The notes under the pieces are model-generated. The model had not been told where the DNA came from and did not search any database. It saw nothing but the letters and a program-made list of their open reading frames with translations. A DNA stretch of 64,000 nucleotides. It comes from Bog-473 sp963701955 (lineage in GTDB: Bacteria; Actinomycetota; Acidimicrobiia; Acidimicrobiales; RAAP-2). Made by a program: the position numbers and the translations under genes. Below are positions 15,864 to 23,640 of this stretch, piece after piece. Where the stretch lies: positions 2,976,001-3,040,000 of the forward strand of contig OY969694.1 in assembly GCA_963701955.1 (NCBI GenBank). Direction: 5' to 3'. How positions within the stretch are numbered: the first letter of the stretch is position 1; every line of letters starts with the position of its first letter.

Positions 15864-17861
15864 ATGGCGACTGATCCGCAGCCGCAGCGCGATGCGCCGT
15901 GGGTGATGCGCACGTACTCGGGCCATTCGACGGCGCGCGCCTCCAACGAGCTGTACCGGACCAACCTTGCCAAGGGACAGACGGGCCTCTCCATCGCCTT
16001 CGACTTGCCCACCCAGACCGGCTACGACCCCGATGCCCCCGAGGCGGCCGGCGAGGTCGGGAAGGTCGGCGTCCCGGTGGCGCACCTGGGCCACATGGAG
16101 GAGCTGCTCGACGGCATCCCCGTGGAGGCGATGAACACCTCCATGACGATCAACGCCACCGCGGCCTGGCTCCTCGGGCTCTATGTGGCCCACGCACAGG
16201 ACAAGGGCGTCGCCCCGGCGTTGCTGGCCGGGACCACGCAGAACGACATCGTCAAGGAGTACCTGAGCCGCGGCACCTACATCTTCCCGCCCGGTCCGAG
16301 CCTGCGCCTCATCGTCGACACCATCGCCTACACCGTGCGCCATGCGCCCAAGTGGAACCCCATCAATGTGTGCAGCTACCACCTGCAAGAGGCGGGCGCG
16401 ACACCGGTGCAGGAGATCGCCTACGCGCTGGCCACCGCCATCGGCGTGCTCGACGGGGTGCGCGCGTCGGGCAAGATCGACGACGCCGAGCTGCCGGCTG
16501 TGGTCGGACGCATCAGCTTCTTCGTGAACTCCAGCGTCCGATTCGTGGAGGAGACCTGCAAAATGCGGGCCTTCAACCAGATGTGGGACCGCATCTGCCG
16601 CGATCGTTACGGAGTCGAGGATCCCAAGCTCCGGCGCTTCCGCTACGGCGTGCAGGTGAACTCCCTCGGCCTGACCGAGCAGCAGCCTGAGAACAACGTC
16701 CAGCGCATCGTGCTCGAGACGCTCGGCGTCACCTTGTCCAAGAGCGCCCGGGCCCGCGCCATGCAGCTGCCGGCCTGGAACGAGGCACTCGGATTGCCGC
16801 GGCCGTGGGACCAGCAGTGGTCCTTACGCATGCAGCAGGTCCTGGCCTTCGAGTCGGACCTGCTCGAGTACGACGACATCTTCGAAGGGTCGGTGGTGAT
16901 CGAGGCCAAGACCGCAGAGTTGGCGGAAGCGGCCGGTGCGGAGCTGGCCGACGTGGAGGCACTCGGCGGTGCCTTCGAGGCGATCGACGAGCTCAAGCGA
17001 CGGCTCGTGCGCAGTCAGGCCGAACGGGTCCGGCGCATCGAGACGGGCCAGCAGAAGGTGGTCGGCGTCAACTGCTACACCGAGACCGCCCCGTCCCCGT
17101 TGCTCGGCGACGGCGAGTTCGAGAACATCCTCAAGGTCGACCACCGCGTCGAGGCGGAGCAGATCGAAGAGGTGGAGCGCTGGCGGGCGGGGCGCAATGC
17201 CACCGCAGTCCGCACCGCGCTCGACGAGTTGCGCCGCGTCGCCGCCGACGACGGGCCCGAGGGCAACATCATGGCGGCGACCATCGCCTTCGCCCACGCC
17301 GGCGGCACCACGGGGGAATGGGCCGGCGCGTTGCGCGAGGTCTTCGGCGAGTTCCGCGCGCCGACCGGCGTCAGCGGCGGCGTGGGCCGCCGCGGTGACG
17401 ACCTGGCTCCCATCCGCCTCCGGACCCAGTCCCTGGCGGAACGCACCGGCGGCCCGCCGCGCCTGCTGGTCGCCAAGCCGGGCCTCGACGGGCACTCCAA
17501 CGGCGCCGAGCAGATCGCGGTGGCGGCGCGCGACGCGGGGTTCGAGGTGATCTATCAGGGCATCAGGTTGTCGCCGGCGCAGATCGTGGCGGCGGCCCGG
17601 GACGAGGACGTCGACATCGTGGGGCTGTCCATCCTCTCGGGCTCACACCTCGAGCTGGTGCCCGACGTGCTCGACCGCCTGCGCGCCGCCGGCAGCACCG
17701 CCGCCGTGGTGGTCGGTGGCATCATCCCGCCGGACGACGCCGAACTCCTCATGGGCAAGGGCGTGGCGTCGGTCTACACGCCGAAGGACTATTCCTTCGA
17801 CCGCATCATGGAAGACCTCGTGTCGCTGGCGGAGCGCCAGCGCGCCGCCACGCACGGGTGA
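15864..17861 (+). CDS. ecm: Ethylmalonyl-CoA mutase (MeaA-type, B12-dependent)
   Basis: A 665-residue single-chain coenzyme-B12 mutase converting ethylmalonyl-CoA to methylsuccinyl-CoA. The N-terminal substrate barrel (about 1-520) shows MRTYSGHSTARASNELYR, IAFDLPTQTGYDPD, MNTSMTINATAAWLL, GTTQNDIVKEYLSRGTYIFP and QVNSLGLTEQQPENN. This is the MeaA subtype rather than the two-subunit methylmalonyl-CoA mutase. The C-terminal cobalamin domain carries LDGHSNGAEQ near residue 542, with the DxHxxG His that coordinates cobalt, and GLSILSGSH and VVGGIIPPDD further on. A strong RBS (GGAGGTGAT) precedes ATG 15864. The 3' end overlaps the convergent DUF4031 gene by 56 bases. Confidence 0.95.
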   Translation: MATDPQPQRDAPWVMRTYSGHSTARASNELYRTNLAKGQTGLSIAFDLPTQTGYDPDAPEAAGEVGKVGVPVAHLGHMEELLDGIPVEAMNTSMTINATAAWLLGLYVAHAQDKGVAPALLAGTTQNDIVKEYLSRGTYIFPPGPSLRLIVDTIAYTVRHAPKWNPINVCSYHLQEAGATPVQEIAYALATAIGVLDGVRASGKIDDAELPAVVGRISFFVNSSVRFVEETCKMRAFNQMWDRICRDRYGVEDPKLRRFRYGVQVNSLGLTEQQPENNVQRIVLETLGVTLSKSARARAMQLPAWNEALGLPRPWDQQWSLRMQQVLAFESDLLEYDDIFEGSVVIEAKTAELAEAAGAELADVEALGGAFEAIDELKRRLVRSQAERVRRIETGQQKVVGVNCYTETAPSPLLGDGEFENILKVDHRVEAEQIEEVERWRAGRNATAVRTALDELRRVAADDGPEGNIMAATIAFAHAGGTTGEWAGALREVFGEFRAPTGVSGGVGRRGDDLAPIRLRTQSLAERTGGPPRLLVAKPGLDGHSNGAEQIAVAARDAGFEVIYQGIRLSPAQIVAAARDEDVDIVGLSILSGSHLELVPDVLDRLRAAGSTAAVVVGGIIPPDDAELLMGKGVASVYTPKDYSFDRIMEDLVSLAERQRAATHG

Positions 17862-18111
17862 GCCGGGCCATCTCGCGCCACGTGACAGCGACGGCGCCCA
17901 GTTCGATGGCACGGACGCGCAGGGCCTCGGGCACGTCGTAGTGGTTCAACACCGCCGAGCGGCGGTGAAGCTGGTAGCCCCGGGGCGGGATGCCGAGCGC
18001 GGCGGCCATGGTGTGCAACTCGTCGGGATCGTCGGCCAACAGGTGCGACCACCGGTCGGTGCGGTCGCGCACTGTCGCCCGTTGGCGCCAGTCGTCGACG
18101 TAGACGGTCAG
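17806..18111 (-). CDS. DUF4031 family protein, probable CTG start
   Basis: About 101 residues. The conserved opening TVYVDDWRQRA, then RWSHLLADDPDELHTMAAALG, LNHYDVPEALRVRAIELGAVAVTW identifies the small DUF4031 family, whose function is unknown. Family members normally begin at the (M)TVYVDDW segment. Here the codon at that point is CTG (18111-18109), which overlaps the upstream gene's TGA as CTGA, mirroring the GTGA overlap one gene earlier. The next in-frame ATG (18180) would run 73 bases into the upstream coding region. I therefore favour CTG as a rare start. The 3' end overlaps the convergent mutase gene by 56 bases. Confidence 0.7.
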   Translation of the reverse strand: MTVYVDDWRQRATVRDRTDRWSHLLADDPDELHTMAAALGIPPRGYQLHRRSAVLNHYDVPEALRVRAIELGAVAVTWREMARLTRAWRRAGAPPATRGLP

Positions 18112-18326
18112 CGGCGTGCCCAGGGACGATCGCGGCGCAGCGGCACGGGCTTGTTCCACCAGCGTCCGCTGAAGCGCCACGGCTGGTGCACCGGGTCGTA
18201 CTCGTCGGCCGGCGACGGGCGGGGCCAGGTCAGCTGCACAGCGGCGGTGATCGCTGCCAGGACCGCAGGGTCGGGGGCGGGCCGGTCCAGCAAGGTGAGC
18301 TGGTCCGCCTCGACGGGCAACGTCAC
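18108..18326 (-). CDS. Small acyl-CoA carboxylase epsilon-like protein
   Basis: A 72-residue protein starting at GTG 18326, which overlaps the stop of the carboxyltransferase gene (GTGA). Composition and position match the small, poorly conserved epsilon subunits of actinobacterial acyl-CoA carboxylases: an Ala/Leu-rich helix (DPAVLAAITAAVQLTW) followed by an aromatic/basic C-terminus (PWRFSGRWWNKP). Epsilon subunits bind and stimulate the beta subunit. The identification rests on gene position and general features because sequence conservation in this family is low. Confidence 0.55.
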   Translation of the reverse strand: MTLPVEADQLTLLDRPAPDPAVLAAITAAVQLTWPRPSPADEYDPVHQPWRFSGRWWNKPVPLRRDRPWARR

Positions 18327-19879
18327 AGCGGCACGTTGCCGTGCTTGCGCCGCGGCAGCTCCTCGCGTTTGGAGGCGAGGATGTCGAGGCTGCGGCAGAT
18401 GACCGACCGGGTGTCGGCCGGAGAGATCACGTCGTCGATGTAGCCGCGCTCCGCTGCGATGTACGGGTTGGCGTAGCGTTCGGTGTACTCGTCGATGAGT
18501 TCGGCCCGGCGCTTGGTCGGGTCGGTCGCCTCGGCCAGCTCGCGCCGGTAGACGATCTCGACGGCACCGTTTGGCCCCATGACGGCGAGTTCCGCCGACG
18601 GCCACGCGAAGGCGAGGTCGGCGCCGATGGACTTTGAGTTCATGACCACGTACGCGCCGCCGTAGGCCTTGCGCGTGATGATCTGGATGCGCGGCACCGT
18701 CGACTCGCAGTAGGCGTAGAGCAGTTTGGCCCCGTGGCGGATGATGCCGCCGTACTCCTGGTCGGTGCCGGGCATGAAGCCGGGGACGTCGACGAACGTG
18801 AGCAGCGGGATGTTGAACGCGTCGCAGGTCCGCACGAAGCGCGACGCCTTCTCCGACGAGTCGATGTCGAGGACGCCGGCCAGCACTGCGGGTTGGTTGC
18901 CCACGATCCCGACGACGCGGCCGTTCATCCGGGCGAAGCCGCAGGTGATCGACATGGCCCAGTGGCGGTGCACCTCCATGTACTCGCCGTCGTCGACGAC
19001 CGCCGTGATGATGCGCTTCATGTCGTAGGGCTGGTTGGGCGACGTCGGCAGGAAGTCGATCAGCTCGGTCACGGCGCGGTCGGGCTCGTCGCCGCTCAGC
19101 TCGATCGGTGGTTCCTCGAGGTTGTTCGAGGGCAGGAACGAAAGCAGGTGGCGCACGTCGTCGAGGCAGGCTTTTTCGTCGGGTGAGACGAAGGTGGCCA
19201 CGCCGGACTTGGTGGCGTGGCTCATGGCACCACCGAGCTCCTCGAGGGTGACGTCTTCGCCGGTGACCGTCTTCACCACGTCGGGGCCGGTGATGAACAT
19301 GTGTGACGTGCCCTGCACCATGAAGATGAAGTCGGTCATGGCGGGCGAGTAGACGGCGCCGCCGGCGCAGGGCCCCAAAATCACGCTGATCTGGGGGATG
19401 ACCCCCGAGGCCGTCACATTGCGGTGGAAGATGCCGCCGTAGGAGTGCAGCGAGACGACGCCTTCCTGAATCCGCGCGCCGGCGCCGTCGTTGAGCCCGA
19501 TCATGGGAACCCCGGTCGAAGCGGCCAGGTCCATCACCTTGTGGATCTTCTCGGCGAAGACCTCGCCGAGGGCGCCGCCGTAGACGGTGAAGTCCTGGCT
19601 GAAGAGGCAGACCCGCCGGCCGTCGATGGTGCCGAACCCGGTGACGACACCGTCGGTGTAGGGCCGGTTGTCCTCCAGCCCCATGCCGTGGGCCCGGTGC
19701 CGGGCCAGCATGTCGAGCTCCTGGAAGGAGCCCTCGTCGAGCAGGTACTCGATCCGCTCCCTGGCGGTCAGCTTCCCCTTGGCGTGGTGGCGCTCGACTG
19801 CTCGCTCGCTACCGGCGTGAAGGGCCTCGTTCTTGCGTTCGGCCAGGTCGGCCAGGCGTTCGGCCATGGAGTGTTCCAT
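18323..19879 (-). CDS. pccB: Propionyl-CoA/acyl-CoA carboxylase beta (carboxyltransferase) subunit
   Basis: A 518-residue biotin-dependent carboxyltransferase. It transfers carboxyl from biotin to propionyl-CoA, giving methylmalonyl-CoA, and needs a separate biotin carboxylase/biotin carrier subunit not found in this window. Seen: N-terminal AVERHHAKGKLTARERI, FTVYGGALGEVFAEKIHKVM, LNDGAGARIQEGVVSL, two oxyanion-hole Gly pairs (GPCAGGAVYSPAMTDF and RKAYGGAYVVMNSKSIGAD), and DVPGFMPGTDQE. ATG 19879 is used, and MAERL four residues on is an alternative. It heads a minus-strand chain pccB-epsilon-DUF4031 with 4-base overlaps. It is divergent from the ABC importer genes with 176 bases between, where I see no clear promoter. 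Confidence 0.93.
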   Translation of the reverse strand: MEHSMAERLADLAERKNEALHAGSERAVERHHAKGKLTARERIEYLLDEGSFQELDMLARHRAHGMGLEDNRPYTDGVVTGFGTIDGRRVCLFSQDFTVYGGALGEVFAEKIHKVMDLAASTGVPMIGLNDGAGARIQEGVVSLHSYGGIFHRNVTASGVIPQISVILGPCAGGAVYSPAMTDFIFMVQGTSHMFITGPDVVKTVTGEDVTLEELGGAMSHATKSGVATFVSPDEKACLDDVRHLLSFLPSNNLEEPPIELSGDEPDRAVTELIDFLPTSPNQPYDMKRIITAVVDDGEYMEVHRHWAMSITCGFARMNGRVVGIVGNQPAVLAGVLDIDSSEKASRFVRTCDAFNIPLLTFVDVPGFMPGTDQEYGGIIRHGAKLLYAYCESTVPRIQIITRKAYGGAYVVMNSKSIGADLAFAWPSAELAVMGPNGAVEIVYRRELAEATDPTKRRAELIDEYTERYANPYIAAERGYIDDVISPADTRSVICRSLDILASKREELPRRKHGNVPL

Positions 19880-20055
19880 GCGGTTGAGGCTAACGCTCGC
19901 GAGCTGCCGCCAGAAATTGGGACCGTAAGTCTCGAAAGTGGAAGCCGTTCTCATTCGCAACCGACAAACCTGTTCTGACCAGGAAAGAAAGTTCGAGGCC
20001 CGCGGCCAAAAGCCGTGGGAGCCGGCCTGACCGCACTGGGGGGAGACGAAGACGA

Positions 20056-20844
20056 ATGCCACTTCTGCAGGTGGCGGAAGCCGAGGTCCGATTCGGCGGC
20101 GTCCACGCGCTGCGCGGCGTCAACCTGACGGTCGACGCCGGCTCGGTGACGGGTCTCATCGGTCCCAACGGTGCCGGCAAGACCACGTGCTTCAACGCAA
20201 TCTGCGGCCTGCAGTCGATCACTGCGGGCCGGATGACGTTCGACGGCACGGACATGACCGGGCTCAAACCCCACAAGCGGGCCCGGCTCGGCATCGCCCG
20301 CACCTTCCAGCGGCTCGAGATCTTCGGCTCGCTGTCCGTCCGAGAGAACGTCCTCGCCGCGGCCGAGATCCGGCGCCGTTGGTCCCACGACCGTTCTGAC
20401 GCCGGCGCCAACGCCGACGGTGTCCTCGCCCTCGTCGGCCTCACCCACCTGGCCACCAGAGGCGCCGACACGTTGCCCACCGGACAGGCTCGTCTCCTCG
20501 AATTGGCCCGGGCCCTGGCCACCCGGCCCCGCCTTCTGCTCCTCGACGAGCCGTCCTCGGGCTTGAGCGACACCGAGAGCGAGGAGCTGGGCGACCTGTT
20601 GTGCCAGCTGGCCGACGCCGGCATGGGCGTGCTCCTGGTGGAGCACGACATGGGGCTGGTGATGCGGGTCTGCGCGCAGATCAACGTGCTCGACTTTGGC
20701 GCGGTGCTCATCGCCGGGAGCCCCGCCGAGGTGCGCGCCGACGAGCGCGTGCGCGCCGCCTACCTCGGCGCAGCCGACGATCCCGAAGAGCACATGACCG
20801 AGCATGAGCTGGCGGGGGTGGTGGCGGGGGTGCCTCGTGGCTGA
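20056..20844 (+). CDS. livG: ABC transporter ATPase, LivG type
   Basis: A 262-residue ATPase of branched-chain-amino-acid-type importers. Walker A GPNGAGKTT, LivG-specific GIARTFQRLEIF, Walker B LLLLDEPSSGLSD and switch His in LLVEHDMGLVMRV are intact. The ABC signature is degenerate: TLPTGQARLLELARAL instead of LSYGQQRRLEIARAL, so the usual Ser-Gly-Gly(Tyr-Gly)-Gln core keeps only Gly-Gln. An RBS-like GGGGGGAGA lies about 10 bases upstream. The first gene of a chain of overlapping importer genes. The substrate may not be an amino acid; relatives carry amides, urea or aromatic acids. Confidence 0.9.
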   Translation: MPLLQVAEAEVRFGGVHALRGVNLTVDAGSVTGLIGPNGAGKTTCFNAICGLQSITAGRMTFDGTDMTGLKPHKRARLGIARTFQRLEIFGSLSVRENVLAAAEIRRRWSHDRSDAGANADGVLALVGLTHLATRGADTLPTGQARLLELARALATRPRLLLLDEPSSGLSDTESEELGDLLCQLADAGMGVLLVEHDMGLVMRVCAQINVLDFGAVLIAGSPAEVRADERVRAAYLGAADDPEEHMTEHELAGVVAGVPRG

Positions 20845-21550
20845 GCCCGCCGTGCTCGAGCTCCGGCGCGTCCATGCTGCCTACGGGCAGATCGAGGTGC
20901 TCCACGGCATCGACCTCGCGGTTGCGGACGGCTCGGTGCTCGCCCTGCTGGGGCCGAACGGGGCCGGTAAGTCGACCACACTGCGTGTGGCCAGCGGGCA
21001 GATGGAGCCGACGAAGGGCTGCTTCCACGTCCTCGGACGCCACGTCAACGGCATGCGCCCCGACAAGCTGGCTCGCGCCGGGTTGTGCACGCTGCCCGAC
21101 GGGCGCGGCATCTTCCCCAACCTCACGGTGACGGAGAACCTGCGCCTCATGACGTTCGGCGGGCCCTCCCGTGCGCACGTGGAGGACATGGCCTTCACGC
21201 GCTTCCCTCGCCTGTTGGAGCGCCGCCACCAGGTGGCAGGGACCCTGTCGGGCGGCGAGCAGCAGATGCTGGCCATGGCGCGCACGTTGAGCGTGGAGCC
21301 GGCCGTGCTGCTGCTCGACGAGATCTCCATGGGACTGGCGCCGATGATCGTCGACGAGCTCTACGGGCTGGTCGCGCAGATCGCCGCCGAGGGAGTGGCG
21401 GTCATCCTCGCCGAACAATTCGCGGCCACCGCCCTCGGGGTGGCCACCGACGTCGCTGTCGTCGTGCAGGGCCGCATCGTGGCGGCGGGCAAGCCCGACG
21501 AGCTGCCGGACGACCTGGCCGACGCCTATCTCGGAGGTGCCGCCGCATGA
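20837..21550 (+). CDS. livF: ABC transporter ATPase, LivF type
   Basis: A 237-residue second ATPase of the importer. Motifs: ELRRVHAAYGQIEVLHGIDL, Walker A GPNGAGKST, GRGIFPNLTVTENL, signature TLSGGEQQMLAMAR, Walker B VLLLDEISMGLAP, and the LivF-type tail ILAEQFAATALGVATDVAVV, where the switch His position is Gln (AEQ), as is usual in LivF. GTG 20837 is chosen since the domain begins right there; it overlaps livG by 8 bases. The stop overlaps the next gene's ATG (ATGA). Confidence 0.9.
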   Translation: MAEPAVLELRRVHAAYGQIEVLHGIDLAVADGSVLALLGPNGAGKSTTLRVASGQMEPTKGCFHVLGRHVNGMRPDKLARAGLCTLPDGRGIFPNLTVTENLRLMTFGGPSRAHVEDMAFTRFPRLLERRHQVAGTLSGGEQQMLAMARTLSVEPAVLLLDEISMGLAPMIVDELYGLVAQIAAEGVAVILAEQFAATALGVATDVAVVVQGRIVAAGKPDELPDDLADAYLGGAAA

Positions 21551-23116
21551 GCCCGATCCACCGCCGCTCGGGGCGGCGGCTCCCCACGCTGGCCGGTACC
21601 GCGTTGCTCCTGGTCGCCGGCGGCTCCGGGTTGGTGGCCGCCGCGTTCTGCGACGGTCCAGCAGGAGCGGACAGCTCGCTGGGCGGCTTCACCGTGAGCG
21701 GCCTGGCCGAGGCGGTCACCGCGCAGTACGAACAGCCCAACTTCCCCTTGCCGGCCACGCCGTCGCTGGAGTTCGACGAGGGCTACGCCTCCACCACGGA
21801 CAACTTCGGTCCGAGCGGCACGGCCACGGCGTCGAGCCTCTACCCGGGTCAGGTCGTGGCGAACGCCGGTCCCGAACTCGCACTCCTGGTGCCCGGCGTT
21901 CCGCTCCCACCGGCCCCGGTCTGGCCGGCCCAGGCCACCAGCGAGTACCCCCAGGCCCCCAACTCGGGGTCGACGGACCAGCCGGGCGTGAACATGGATG
22001 CCTCCAGCACGACGAACGGCAACACGGCCAGCGCCACCCTCGGTGACGACGCCGCCACCGCCGGCTCCAACGGGGCGGACCCGACCCAGCAGGCGCCGTC
22101 GGGCGCGGGCAACCCGCTCGCCGGCTCTTCCGCCATCATCGGCGTGGGCGGCATGTCGGCGACGTCGTCGTCGCTGGCCCCCAGCACCTCAGCCAACGCG
22201 CAGGCCAGCGCCGACCGACACGGGCGTCTCCATCCTCGGAGGCTTCATCACCATCGGTAGCGTCACGTCGACCGCCACCGCGGCGTCGGACGGATCGACC
22301 GGCAAGCTCACGGGCTCGACAGCCGTGCAGAACATGGACATCGCCGGAGAGCAGGTGACGGTCACCTCCAGTGGTCTCGCCGCGGCGGGGCAGAGCACGG
22401 GGTCGTCCCTCCCCATCTCGTCGATCAACACGCTGCTCGGGGAGCTCGGCATCTCCCTGTCGATGACCAACGCCACGGACACTGTGAGCGGTCCGTCCGC
22501 CAGCCGCACGCTCGACGGGCTCAAGATCACGATCGACCTCAAGACGCTCGACGCCGCGGCGAACACGTTTGCCACGCTCCTGCCGGCATCGTTGACGTCC
22601 CAGCTCCCCGTGGCGCTGCCCAACGAGCAGCAGCTGACCCTCGACCTGGCCACGGTCCAGGTGAGCTCGACCGCCTCGCCGTCCTTTGCCGCGGGGAACA
22701 GCGGCAACTCTGGCGCCGGCTCGACCTCGTCGGCGGGGGCATCCCCGTCGGCGGTCACCTCCGCCGACACCGGCAACTCCGGCAGTGCCGGCTTCACCGG
22801 CACCACGGGCACCGGCGGCACCTTCTCGGGTGGCACCTCGGGCGGCAGCACCCCGAGCGGGTCGGCCGCGGGGGGCGCGGGCGGTCCGACCACGGCCGTG
22901 TCCGCACCCGCCTCGGTCATCGCGCCGGCCTTCAAGGGGATCGGCGCGGCGCTCGTGCTCCTCGGGCTGCTCGCCGCCTCGGCCCTCGCCTACGCCTACC
23001 GGCGCGCCGACGAGGCCGGCGAACTGCTCGGCACCTCGTGCGCCGACGGCGACCCGCTCATGGAGCGCTTCACGGCCACGCCTGACGACCTCACCGCATT
23101 CGGAGGAACGACCTGA
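21547..23116 (+). CDS. Ser/Thr/Gly/Ala-rich exported protein with C-terminal membrane anchor (one frame break)
   Basis: About 522 residues, no known domain recognised. ATG 21547 overlaps livF's stop. It opens with a signal peptide (basic HRRSGRRL, then LAGTALLLVAGGSGLVAAAF). A mature region rich in Ser/Thr/Ala/Gly follows, with beta-strand-like repeats such as GGFTVSGLA and ILGGFITIGSVTSTATAA, a Gly/Ser linker, and a C-terminal transmembrane helix (GAALVLLGLLAASALAYAY) plus a cytosolic tail of about 40 residues. The topology resembles a cell-surface protein tethered by its C-terminus. An extra C near 22216 splits the frame between AQASAD and DTGVSILGG. Its place inside an ABC importer operon suggests a role in substrate capture or envelope attachment, but that is inference. 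Confidence 0.65.
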
Positions 23117-23640
23117 TGAAGCTGAACCTGCTGGGACGATCGTCCCCGGCGCCCGGCCCGCTCACCCGCCTCAATCGGATGCCGGCCGAGGCTGATGCCG
23201 ACGCCGTCGACGACCTGCCGGCGCCGCCCGTTCCCCAGCTCGAGCCCTCCACGCCGGTGCCGACCCGCCTGCAGCGCCTGGCCGCCGTCGTCGACCGGGC
23301 CCGCCCGGGCCGCAACGGCCGCAACGTGCGCAAGTGGATGGAGACGATCGGCATGTCGCTCATCGTCTTCGGCTTCGTGTGCATCCTTCTCGGCTGGTAC
23401 GGCGCCGCGCACAGCCCGTACCTGTACCAGGAGGTGCCCTACCTCATTTCGGGCGGCTTGCTCGGCGTGGCCCTGGTGATCGGCGGCGGCGTGTTCGTGC
23501 ACTGCGCGTGGAACATGCGCCGGGTGGAGGAGGACCGTCGCAACGCGCTGGCAATCGTGCGCTCGGTCGACCGCCTGGAGCGCATGCTGCGAGGCCTCGA
23601 CGAGACGCGGCGCGCCGAACAGGAAGAGCCGGTGCGGTGA
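23116..23640 (+). CDS. Two-helix membrane protein in importer operon
   Basis: A 174-residue protein of unknown function. Residues 1-70 are a Pro/Ala-rich cytosolic arm. Two transmembrane helices follow (about 76-94, IGMSLIVFGFVCILLGWYG, and about 108-130, LISGGLLGVALVIGGGVFVHC), then a basic, charged C-terminal helix (RRVEEDRRNALAIVRSVDRLERMLRGLDETRR) with coiled-coil character. ATG overlaps the upstream stop by one base (TGATG) and its own stop overlaps the receptor's GTG (GTGA), so it is locked into the importer operon. No family is recognised. Confidence 0.75.
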   Translation: MKLNLLGRSSPAPGPLTRLNRMPAEADADAVDDLPAPPVPQLEPSTPVPTRLQRLAAVVDRARPGRNGRNVRKWMETIGMSLIVFGFVCILLGWYGAAHSPYLYQEVPYLISGGLLGVALVIGGGVFVHCAWNMRRVEEDRRNALAIVRSVDRLERMLRGLDETRRAEQEEPVR

